DNA from: Sphingobacterium sp. SGR-19
GTDB lineage: Bacteria; Bacteroidota; Bacteroidia; Sphingobacteriales; Sphingobacteriaceae
Direction of reading: 5' to 3'
Assembly (NCBI RefSeq): GCF_011043555.1
Contig: NZ_JAAKGS010000004.1
Coordinates: forward strand, 1 to 64,000
DNA length: 64,000 nt
Part shown: positions 34,180 through 42,238 of the stretch, one piece after another
Layout of the letters: each line of letters opens with the position of its first letter
Position numbering within the stretch: the first letter of the stretch is position 1
Notes under the pieces: model-generated
Seen by the model: only the letters and a program-made list of their open reading frames with translations
What the model was told of the DNA's origin: nothing
Databases searched by the model: none
Program-made: the position numbers and the translations under genes

Positions 34180-34923
34180 TTATTCTTTTAAATCTTTCGC
34201 TAAAGGTATACGCTGCTGTTTCAGGTCAAGAGCAACAAGATGAGCGACGGCCTCTGCGCCCCGTTCATTCAAATGTGTATTATCGATTACCCCTTTTGGA
34301 TAATTGATATGTCCCTCCGGCAGATGTAAAAACAAACTGGCAGATTTCTCCTCGCCCAACTCGGTGAATAATTCCGATGTTTGTTGTGTCAAGTCGATAA
34401 GCGGCACATGTAAGCTGTCTGCTACCCTTCTTACCGCATCGGGATACGCACCATGCGTATCGACAAGCTTGCCACCTTCAAACGCACGGCGTGCTATAGG
34501 TGTCAACAAGACGGGTTCAGCTCCTTTCGACCGTGCTTCTGTGACGAATAAAGAGAGATTTGCGTTGTATTCCTCAACCGTTGTTCCTGTATTTGGCTTA
34601 TGGACCTTCTCATCATTATGCCCAAATTGAATAAAAACATAATCTCCCTGTCTCAACCCATCGCTCACTTCTTTCCAGATCCCTTCTCGGATACAAGACT
34701 TTGTGCTTCTCCCGTTCTTTGCTTTATTTATCACGTTCACATCGGACCTGAACATCTCCGCAAATGCCACGCCCCAACCCGTTTCCGGGAATTTCTCGGG
34801 TGCTTTTATAGCCATCGTGGAATCGCCTATCATCCAAACCGTTTTCTTAGACTCCGGTATGAAACTACACAGCAAAGCCAATAAAAGTATTCCCCCAAAT
34901 GGGATGAACTTAGGTGTATTCAT
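34180..34923 (-). CDS. Rhamnogalacturonan acetylesterase, family CE12 (copy 1)
   Basis: A 247-residue exported SGNH hydrolase that removes acetyl groups from rhamnogalacturonan. The hydrophobic leader GGILLLALLCSFIPES suggests a signal peptide or lipoprotein (Cys near residue 19). Block I is GDSTMA, block II NGRST, block III FGHNDEK, and block V DNTHLNERGAEAVA with catalytic Asp and His. It is divergent from the GH43 gene across a 183-base region with a perfect 24-bp palindrome. It has a paralogue at 37755. Confidence 0.92.
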   Translation of the reverse strand: MNTPKFIPFGGILLLALLCSFIPESKKTVWMIGDSTMAIKAPEKFPETGWGVAFAEMFRSDVNVINKAKNGRSTKSCIREGIWKEVSDGLRQGDYVFIQFGHNDEKVHKPNTGTTVEEYNANLSLFVTEARSKGAEPVLLTPIARRAFEGGKLVDTHGAYPDAVRRVADSLHVPLIDLTQQTSELFTELGEEKSASLFLHLPEGHINYPKGVIDNTHLNERGAEAVAHLVALDLKQQRIPLAKDLKE

Positions 34924-35008
34924 TATTTCCTGGTTTACGTATGTTTACTCCCTTGCTTAAACGATGTCAATATCTGATTTTTTTTAAAATTAATCGATAA
35001 AATTACAC

Positions 35009-35032
35009 GCAATCGTTGCCGGCAACGATTGC
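35009..35032. promoter_or_regulatory. Perfect 24-bp LacI-type palindrome between CE12 and GH43
   Basis: GCAATCGTTGCC and its exact reverse complement abut without spacer. The CCGG centre and CGTT-AACG arms are as expected for LacI-family operators. It lies just upstream of the GH43 promoter at 35044-35074 and between the divergent genes, so one site could control both sides. Confidence 0.8.
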
Positions 35033-35043
35033 ATATTTCTTTT

Positions 35044-35074
35044 TTTGTACACTCCTCAAAAATATGTATTCTTG
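35044..35074 (+). promoter_or_regulatory. Candidate promoter of the GH43-CE8-CE12 operon
   Basis: TTTG at 35044-35047 and TATTCTTG at 35067-35074 (7 of 8 to TAnnTTTG) are 19 bases apart, giving a start near 35081 and a leader of about 25 bases. The palindrome 35009-35032 ends 11 bases upstream. Confidence 0.55.
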
Positions 35075-35106
35075 TGATTACCAATACGTAAATCAAACAC
35101 ACAACA

Positions 35107-36744
35107 ATGAATAAATTTTCTATACTTTCACTTGCTTTTGTGCTATCATCCGGCCCGGCAATCTATGCACAAAGCCCTTATGTTTCATCCGTATGGGTTG
35201 CTGATTTGGGCAACGGACAGTACCAAAATCCGATTTTACACGCCGATTATTCCGATCCGGATGCAATCCGTGTCGGCGACGACTTCTATATGACTGCCTC
35301 AAGCTTCAATCACGCCCCTGGGCTTCCTGTATTACACTCAAAAGATTTGGTAAACTGGAGAATCATTTCACACGCTTTGCCTAGACAAATCCCAGAAGAT
35401 GTATTCAACACCGTTCAGCATGGAAACGGCGTTTGGGCCCCCTCTATTCGCTATCATGAAGGCGAATTCTATATCTACTGGGGGGATCCCGATTTCGGTA
35501 TCTATATGATCAAGACCAAAGATCCCGCCGGAGATTGGTCGGCACCCGTTCTAGTCTTTGAGGGTAAGGGATTAATCGACCCTTGTCCATTTTGGGACGA
35601 AGATGGCAACAATTATCTGTCTTTTGCCTACGCGGGGAGCCGCGCTGGACTGAAAAGCGTCGTCGCTGTTGCGAGGCTCAATGCAACCGGTAGCAAAGTG
35701 TTGGATCGTGGTACGATCGTATATGATGGCCACGAAGCCGACCCTACTATTGAGGGGACCAAGATGCATAAACGCAATGGTTATTATTATCTGTTTGCTC
35801 CTGCGGGCGGCGTATCTACGGGATGGCAACTGGTATTACGTTCGAAAAATATATACGGCCCTTATGAACGACACGTCGCCATGCACCAAGGAAGCACCGT
35901 TATCAATGGCCCGCATCAAGGCGCATGGGTAGACACCCAAACGGGAGAAGATTGGTTTGTACACTTTCAAGATAAAGATGCATATGGGCGTATCGTTCAC
36001 TTACAGCCTATGAAATGGGTGGATAATTGGCCTATCATCGGTAAAGAAAACGATATCAAGGGAACCGGCGAACCGGTGTCGACATATAAAAAACCAAACG
36101 TTGGAAAAACTTATCCGATTGAGACACCTGCCGAGTCGGATGAATTCGAAACACCATTACTTAGTAAGCAATGGCAATGGCAGGCTAATCCGGACGGCAC
36201 CTGGCTTATGCCTAGCAAGCACGGACATTTAACACTATATACACAACAAGTTCCGGAAAATCATAAAAATTTGCTGGATATTCCTCATTTACTCACGCAA
36301 AAATTCCCTGCTGAGGAGTTTATGGCAACGACCAAGATGCGGCTTATAGCAAACGAGAAAATCGAGCATGAGCGTGCTGGATTTGCTGTAGTTGGAGAGG
36401 ATTACAGTCAGCTCTATGTTAAGCAAGACAAGGGTAAGCAAACACTATATTATGCAAGCTGCAAAAAGGGTTTAACCTCGGGCGACGAGTCGGTCACCAC
36501 TATCACTGATTTGCAAGAAGGAGAGTACATTTATCTTCGCGTAAAAGTAAACAAAGGAGCAATCTGCCAATGGTCTTATAGCCTAGACGGAAAAAGATAT
36601 ACAGCAGTAGGAGACGCATTTACAGCAAGCCCCGGCAAATGGATTGGTGCAACGTTAGGGTTATACGCCGCGCGAGACACACAGATCAATGATAGCGGTT
36701 ATGCAGAGTTTGATTGGTTTAGAGTAGAGCCTATAAAAGAATAA
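35107..36744 (+). CDS. Glycoside hydrolase family 43 with C-terminal lectin-like domain
   Basis: A 545-residue secreted GH43 enzyme with a subfamily-12-like start, probably an alpha-L-arabinofuranosidase or beta-xylosidase trimming pectic side chains. The signal peptide ends near APIYAQ-like residues 20-22. The five-bladed propeller spans about 37-340: base Asp50 in DYSDPDA, pKa-modulating Asp158 in GLIDPCPFWDEDG, and acid Glu216 in PTIEGTKMHKRNGYYYL. Residues about 350-542 form a concanavalin-like beta-sandwich (DUF1349-type). CE8 follows after 3 bases. The exact substrate needs assay. Confidence 0.92.
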   Translation: MNKFSILSLAFVLSSGPAIYAQSPYVSSVWVADLGNGQYQNPILHADYSDPDAIRVGDDFYMTASSFNHAPGLPVLHSKDLVNWRIISHALPRQIPEDVFNTVQHGNGVWAPSIRYHEGEFYIYWGDPDFGIYMIKTKDPAGDWSAPVLVFEGKGLIDPCPFWDEDGNNYLSFAYAGSRAGLKSVVAVARLNATGSKVLDRGTIVYDGHEADPTIEGTKMHKRNGYYYLFAPAGGVSTGWQLVLRSKNIYGPYERHVAMHQGSTVINGPHQGAWVDTQTGEDWFVHFQDKDAYGRIVHLQPMKWVDNWPIIGKENDIKGTGEPVSTYKKPNVGKTYPIETPAESDEFETPLLSKQWQWQANPDGTWLMPSKHGHLTLYTQQVPENHKNLLDIPHLLTQKFPAEEFMATTKMRLIANEKIEHERAGFAVVGEDYSQLYVKQDKGKQTLYYASCKKGLTSGDESVTTITDLQEGEYIYLRVKVNKGAICQWSYSLDGKRYTAVGDAFTASPGKWIGATLGLYAARDTQINDSGYAEFDWFRVEPIKE

Positions 36745-36747
36745 GCT

Positions 36748-37743
36748 ATGTGGGTACATAAAATACTATTCATTTTGTTTATCTCCTTTGTCGCAACGGG
36801 GGGGAGAGCACAGACAACAGACAACAGATTTGAGTTAATTGTTTCTCAGGACGGATCAGGTGATTTTACGACGATACAGGAAGCGATCAACCAAGTGAGG
36901 GACCATGCGGAAAAACGTGTGACTATTTATATCAAAGCAGGTATTTACAGAGAAAAGGTCGTTATCCCAGCTTTCAAAAGAAATATCACACTAAAGGGAG
37001 AAGGGGCAGAAAAGTCGATCATTGAGTATGACGACTATTCCGGCAAGCCTTTTCGGGGAATCGATGTGACGGGAAATCCGAATTTTAGCACGTACACATC
37101 GTATACGGTTTTAGTTGATGCGAACGATTGCTCGCTGGAAGATTTAACAATCGCCAACACAGCGGGCAAGGTAGGGCAGGCAGTCGCTTTACATACGGAG
37201 GGGGATCGCATCACCGTACGCAATTGCCATATTTTGGGCAACCAAGATACACTCTATCTCGCGAAGGCGGGCACACGCAACTTTTTGGAGAATTGTTTTA
37301 TCAATGGCACTACGGACTTTATTTTCGGCGCTGCAACGGCGTATTTCTTCCGCTGTCATATTGAAAGTTTGTCAAATTCATATATTACGGCGGCGTCGAC
37401 AACGGCCGAAGCCCCTTATGGATTTGTATTCGAATCCTGCAGACTGACCGCCAAGGACGAGGTAAATAAGGTTTATCTCGGTAGGCCGTGGCGCCCTCAT
37501 GCAAAAACCGTATTTATAAACACGGAAATGGGCGACCACATTACACCGCAGGGATGGCATCCTTGGCCGGGCGACAAAAATTTTCCCAACAAGGAGAAAA
37601 CTGCTTTTTATGCTGAATATGGAAGCTATGGGGCAGGAGCAGAAGATTTGTCGAAAAGAGTCGAATGGTCACATCAACTGAAGAAATCAGCACTAAAAAA
37701 ATACAGCCCCGAGTGGGTACTAAACAGGTGGAGTCCGATGTAA
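36748..37743 (+). CDS. Pectin methylesterase, family CE8 (copy 1)
   Basis: A 331-residue secreted enzyme removing methyl esters from homogalacturonan so that lyases and GH28 can act. Signal peptide KILFILFISFVATGGRAQ. The right-handed beta-helix carries catalytic Asp167 (GNQDTLY) and Asp190 (GTTDFIFG), Arg246 and Trp248 (GRPWRP). The start SQDGSGDFTTIQEAINQV is typical of CE8. It lies 3 bases after GH43 and 11 before CE12 copy 2, forming a three-gene operon. A second CE8 is at 55816. Confidence 0.95.
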   Translation: MWVHKILFILFISFVATGGRAQTTDNRFELIVSQDGSGDFTTIQEAINQVRDHAEKRVTIYIKAGIYREKVVIPAFKRNITLKGEGAEKSIIEYDDYSGKPFRGIDVTGNPNFSTYTSYTVLVDANDCSLEDLTIANTAGKVGQAVALHTEGDRITVRNCHILGNQDTLYLAKAGTRNFLENCFINGTTDFIFGAATAYFFRCHIESLSNSYITAASTTAEAPYGFVFESCRLTAKDEVNKVYLGRPWRPHAKTVFINTEMGDHITPQGWHPWPGDKNFPNKEKTAFYAEYGSYGAGAEDLSKRVEWSHQLKKSALKKYSPEWVLNRWSPM

Positions 37744-37754
37744 ACAATAAACTT

Positions 37755-38534
37755 ATGAAGAGATATAACGTAATAGTAATCATTTTCGCAGTAGGTGCCT
37801 TACTTACTTCTTTCTCTAACCAAAGGGTAACGACGATTTACCTCATTGGCGACTCAACGGTTGCAGACTATTCGCTTGAAGAAGAATACGACAGCAAACG
37901 ATACCCTTTAGTGGGTTGGGGACAGATGTTCCAGCCCTTCTTCGCCGCAGATAGTTTAAAGCACGTGGAACATCTTCTTGGCAAAGTAGACCAAGTGAAA
38001 GTGGATGATCGCGCCAAAGGCGGACGAAGCACCCGAACTTTTTTTCAGGAAGGTCGATGGTCTGCCATCTATAACGTACTCCAAAAGGGAGACGTTGTCA
38101 TGATACAATTTGGGCACAACGATGCTGCGGAAAACAAGCCGGAGCGGTATGTAGATATCCAAGGCTATAAGGAATTTCTGCGGCTGTTCATTAACCAAAC
38201 ACGCCAAAAAGGTGCCCTGCCTATTTTACTTACGCCGGTGGCACGAAACTATCCGTGGAAGGAGGGTAAGCTCGACAATGTACACGGAGAATATCCACAA
38301 GCCGTAAAAGAGGTGGCTGTTGAAATGGACGTCAAACTAATTGATTTAAACGAGCTATCGATGGCTCATTTCTCGAAAAAAGGACAAGATTATGTTACGA
38401 AAAATTACTTTATGAATTTTTCTGCGGGCCGGTTTCAAGCTTATCCTGATGGACAAAAAGATAATACGCATTTCCAAGTTGCGGGGGGTAGTGCTGTTGC
38501 TCGACTGGTTTTTGATGCGATGAAAGGATTGTAG
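37755..38534 (+). CDS. Rhamnogalacturonan acetylesterase, family CE12 (copy 2)
   Basis: A 259-residue SGNH hydrolase paralogous to the one at 34180. The start at 37755 is chosen because the signal-like leader KRYNVIVIIFAVGALLTS begins there; the longer frame from 37665 lies inside CE8. Catalytic blocks are GDSTVADYS (Ser), KGGRSTRTF, FGHNDAAEN, and DNTHFQVAGGSAVA (Asp and His). It has a 40-residue longer N-terminal loop region than copy 1 (EEEYDSKRYPLVGWGQ). Two differing CE12 enzymes suggest action on different acetyl positions. An imperfect operator follows its stop. Confidence 0.92.
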   Translation: MKRYNVIVIIFAVGALLTSFSNQRVTTIYLIGDSTVADYSLEEEYDSKRYPLVGWGQMFQPFFAADSLKHVEHLLGKVDQVKVDDRAKGGRSTRTFFQEGRWSAIYNVLQKGDVVMIQFGHNDAAENKPERYVDIQGYKEFLRLFINQTRQKGALPILLTPVARNYPWKEGKLDNVHGEYPQAVKEVAVEMDVKLIDLNELSMAHFSKKGQDYVTKNYFMNFSAGRFQAYPDGQKDNTHFQVAGGSAVARLVFDAMKGL

Positions 38535-38845
38535 CTTATTAATAACGTTCCCGGCAACGTTTGCGTAACTTTTCTATCGACATTATTCTTTATTGATTTG
38601 CCAATATCCTATTATTGTAATAACATAATTAATAAACCGCATGCACTTTCTAGGAGAGCGTAATGTTTCAAAATAGAGTGGTCCAGTTAATAAACGATTT
38701 TAATAGATGTCATTTTAAAAGCAGATTAACTAATTGAGCGTTTGGAATAGATTCAATGGTCAATTTAGTTTTTATGGCAAAAAAAACAACCGGTTGCAAT
38801 ACAATTTATCTGTTTTCTAGCGTAAACTTAAAACCTCATATCCTT
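38535..38845. other. Leader region of the first SusC/SusD pair
   Basis: A 311-base non-coding stretch. It holds the imperfect LacI-type operator at 38544-38564 and AT-rich sequence up to the susC start at 38846. The frame is open from 38756, but the signal peptide begins at 38846. No convincing TAnnTTTG element was found. Confidence 0.5.
38544..38564. promoter_or_regulatory. Imperfect LacI-type palindrome ahead of SusC1
   Basis: AACGTTCCCGGCAACGTT has CCGG in the centre and AACGTT arms, with one mismatched pair inside, and continues on the right with TGC as in the perfect sites. It lies about 280 bases ahead of the first SusC and 10 bases after the CE12 stop. Confidence 0.6.
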
Positions 38846-41800
38846 ATGGAAAAAATAAACTTAATTCGAAGAAAAGGCGTCCTTTTCATTCTCCTTCCGC
38901 TCCTGTTAGTGTGTGGAAGGAGTTTGGCACAAACTGCGACCCAAAAAGGAAACGTCATAGATCAATCGGGCACGCCGATTCGTGGTGCCAGTGTGAAAAT
39001 AAAAGGAACAGCCACGGAAACCGCGACGGATAGCAACGGCGATTTTACATTACCAGGTGTATCAACAGGAAATGTTATTATAGTGAGTTATACTGGGTAC
39101 AGTACGCAAGAAATTCCAGCAGATCAGAATATGACTCTTTCTATCACCTTAACGGAAGATGATGTAGCACTCGATGAAGTCGTGGTGATCGGTTACCAAA
39201 CGGTGCGCCGTCGTGATTTGACTGGATCGGTAGCCTCGGTAAGCGGAAAAGATCTCGCAACTGCTCCGGTAATTAATGTCGCGCAAGCATTACAGGGGAA
39301 AATGCCCGGCGTTAACGTCATGTCGCAAGACGGCCGCCCCGATGGTGACGTCTCGATCCGCATCCGTGGCGGTGGATCGATTTCACAGAGCAATGAACCT
39401 TTAATCCTTATCGACGGAATCCCCGGCAACATCTCTGATATACCGAGTGATATGGTGGAGAGTGTAGACGTGCTGAAGGATGCGTCATCTACCGCCATCT
39501 ATGGTGCTCGAGGCGCAAACGGCGTGGTACTTGTGACTACGAAAAGGGCAAAAGAAGGCAGAAGCTCGGTAACTTATACCGGTTATAGTAAATTCAACCG
39601 ACCTACCGGTTATATGGAAGCATTAAGCCCCTACGATTACCTCGCGTTTAAATGGGCGATGTTAGATGCCTATGAAGACATCGACTATGTAACCCCTTTT
39701 ACCCAGCTATTTGCCTTGGGCGAAAACAGAGGCAGCAACACAGCGGGTATAGACGCATACCGAGATGTCCCAACCTATAACCTCCAAAAAAGCCTTTACA
39801 ACAGTTCCTTCTCCCATAACCACGATCTTTCGATTGCAGGGGGAAATGAAAAGACAAAAATATTATTTGCTGCAAACTATATGGACGAACAGGGAATGAA
39901 ATTGATGTCCTACGCAAAACGAGCTTCTGCGATATTCAAAATCGATCAGAAGCTGCATAAAAATCTGAATTTTAACGTGGATCTTCGTTATACAGATAGA
40001 AAATCACTTGGAAGCGAGGGGACAACCAGTGGTGCGGGTTCCATCCTCTCTTCGTCCTACCGATTTCGTCCCATCGCAATCACAGATATCAAAGGCGATC
40101 TGTCTTATCTGACGCATTCAAGTTTAGGTGAAGAAAATACCGTAATGTACGATGTAACAAACGGGGTAAACAGGACTTTGGATAACGATAACCTGGCCTT
40201 GGAACAATCTTTACTAGGTACTGCCGGCCTAAACTGGAATATTCTGAACAACTTAACGTACCGTACGGAACTAACTCTATCCCGGTCCTATACGACCAAT
40301 AAAAACTGGGAAGGGCCCACTATTGATCCGAATTATTACATCGCTACGGGTACGATGGAAACCATGGACAAAATTATTTATGCAGGGAATGCAGATCTCA
40401 GAAAGCGAGATGCCTGGGGGCTTCGTTGGACAAACACTTTGAACTATGATATTCTACAGAATGACACGCATAGGCTTAACCTGCTAGCTGGACAAGAAGT
40501 CACTAATTCCGGTGGGAGTGATATGCGTATTGACGCGATGCGCTTTCCGGCAAACTTCACAAAAGACAATGCTTTTGCGATGATCAACCAATATGACACC
40601 AGCGTTTCTACGAACCTCGTCGTTTCCAGCGGCGCTACCACTCCATCACGAATACTTTCCTATTTCGCCCGGAGTAACTATTCCTTGTTGGATCGGTATA
40701 TGTTCACCATAACGATGCGTGCTGATGGGTCTTCGAACTTTTCGCCAGAGCACCGTTGGGGGTACTTTCCAGCAGCAGCCGCAGCTTGGCGCCTTTCTAA
40801 CGAGTCTTTCCTGAAAAGCCAGATTTGGATAGACGATCTTAAGTTACGCGCTTCGTACGGCGAAGTAGGTAACGACGCGGTCGATCCAAACCAGTGGTCA
40901 CAATTATGGGTAGCGGAGACCGACCTACGTTATCGGCAAGCGCTAGGCAATATAATCCAGCCCGGTTACGATCTAGCCTCAGCTCAAATGGCAAATCGTA
41001 ATCTAAAATGGGAAACTACCATCACTCGGAACCTTGGGCTTGATTTTACGTTGTGGAACAATAGGCTATGGGGTACAGTGGACGTCTATAAAAACACTAC
41101 GCGCGACCTGTTAATGCTTACCGATATTCCGTCCATCACAGGGTTCAATACCAGTTATGCAAACGTGGGAAAAACGAGTAATAGAGGGATTGAGTTCTCC
41201 CTATCGGGCACCGTATTCAGAAATGAGGACTGGAATATTACTGCTGGTGGCAATATTAACTTCAACAAAAATAGAATTGAGGAATTAGCAGAAGGGGTGC
41301 AAAGTGTATATGGTAGTAACTTCCTACAATCGGGTATCCCAGGTAATGATTTTATATTACAAGAAGGTAAACCGGTAGGCATCGTAATGGGTTATCAAAC
41401 GGCTGGGAGAGGTTTTTATGAAACCAGTGACTTTGTGTATGACGCTGCCACACAAATGTATACCCTAAAAGATGGGATTGCAGATCTGGCCGCTGCGTTT
41501 GTCGCTCACCATAAAGGTGTTGTACCCGCCGGCCAACAAGCATATCCCGGCATGCCTAAATTCGTAGACACCGACGGGGATGGCATAATCGATACGAAAG
41601 ATTACGTTGAAATTGGAAACATGACCCCTAAACATACCGGAGGGGTCAACCTTACAGCTAACTATAAAAACTTTGATTTAGGAGCGTATTTCAACTGGAG
41701 CTACGGTAACCAGATCTACAATGCGAACAAATTGGCTACCCTCTACAACGGTAACAAAGGAGGAGGATTATACGGCAACAAACTGGACATCGTAAATGAT

Positions 41801-42202
41801 GGTTATAAAATCTATGAGATCGACGCTAGTGGAAACCTCCAACGGATAACAGACCCTACGGCATTAGATGCACTAAACCAAAACGCAACACTGCCGCTTA
41901 CGTATCTACATCAAGGTTACGTGAGTGATATTGGTATAGAGGATGGCTCTTACCTTCGCTTGAACACCTTGACACTTGGCTACAGCATGGAGAAATCTTT
42001 AATGAGCAAGATCGGATTAAACAATTTACGTATTTATGGTACTATCTATAATGTAGCAACATTGACTGGATACTCGGGAATCGATCCAGAAGTGAATGCG
42101 AACCCAAATATTAATAATTCCCGCTATCCAACACCGGGCTTTGATTGGGGAACCTATCCACGTCCACGTCAATTTGTGATCGGATTAAGTGCTACATTTT
42201 AA
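38846..42202 (+). CDS. susC: SusC/RagA-like TonB-dependent outer-membrane transporter (pair 1)
   Basis: An 1118-residue outer-membrane importer for oligosaccharides. The start at 38846 is fixed by the signal peptide (KGVLFILLPLLLVCGRSLAQ, cleavage near 29). A carboxypeptidase-regulatory-like domain at about 33-115 (KGNVIDQSGTPIRGASVKIKG) precedes the TonB-box region DEVVVIGYQ and the plug domain (about 120-235, with VLKDASSTAIYGARGANGV). The 22-strand barrel extends to the C-terminal FVIGLSATF with terminal Phe. It pairs with the SusD gene 36 bases downstream. Location between pectin enzymes implies a pectic oligosaccharide substrate. Confidence 0.95.
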   Translation: MEKINLIRRKGVLFILLPLLLVCGRSLAQTATQKGNVIDQSGTPIRGASVKIKGTATETATDSNGDFTLPGVSTGNVIIVSYTGYSTQEIPADQNMTLSITLTEDDVALDEVVVIGYQTVRRRDLTGSVASVSGKDLATAPVINVAQALQGKMPGVNVMSQDGRPDGDVSIRIRGGGSISQSNEPLILIDGIPGNISDIPSDMVESVDVLKDASSTAIYGARGANGVVLVTTKRAKEGRSSVTYTGYSKFNRPTGYMEALSPYDYLAFKWAMLDAYEDIDYVTPFTQLFALGENRGSNTAGIDAYRDVPTYNLQKSLYNSSFSHNHDLSIAGGNEKTKILFAANYMDEQGMKLMSYAKRASAIFKIDQKLHKNLNFNVDLRYTDRKSLGSEGTTSGAGSILSSSYRFRPIAITDIKGDLSYLTHSSLGEENTVMYDVTNGVNRTLDNDNLALEQSLLGTAGLNWNILNNLTYRTELTLSRSYTTNKNWEGPTIDPNYYIATGTMETMDKIIYAGNADLRKRDAWGLRWTNTLNYDILQNDTHRLNLLAGQEVTNSGGSDMRIDAMRFPANFTKDNAFAMINQYDTSVSTNLVVSSGATTPSRILSYFARSNYSLLDRYMFTITMRADGSSNFSPEHRWGYFPAAAAAWRLSNESFLKSQIWIDDLKLRASYGEVGNDAVDPNQWSQLWVAETDLRYRQALGNIIQPGYDLASAQMANRNLKWETTITRNLGLDFTLWNNRLWGTVDVYKNTTRDLLMLTDIPSITGFNTSYANVGKTSNRGIEFSLSGTVFRNEDWNITAGGNINFNKNRIEELAEGVQSVYGSNFLQSGIPGNDFILQEGKPVGIVMGYQTAGRGFYETSDFVYDAATQMYTLKDGIADLAAAFVAHHKGVVPAGQQAYPGMPKFVDTDGDGIIDTKDYVEIGNMTPKHTGGVNLTANYKNFDLGAYFNWSYGNQIYNANKLATLYNGNKGGGLYGNKLDIVNDGYKIYEIDASGNLQRITDPTALDALNQNATLPLTYLHQGYVSDIGIEDGSYLRLNTLTLGYSMEKSLMSKIGLNNLRIYGTIYNVATLTGYSGIDPEVNANPNINNSRYPTPGFDWGTYPRPRQFVIGLSATF

Positions 42203-42238
42203 GCAAGATGATTGATTAGAAAATTAAACAAAAGAACC

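Noticed and set aside
37665..37754. Upstream extension of CE12 copy 2
   Set aside because: It lies within CE8, and the signal peptide of the esterase starts at 37755.
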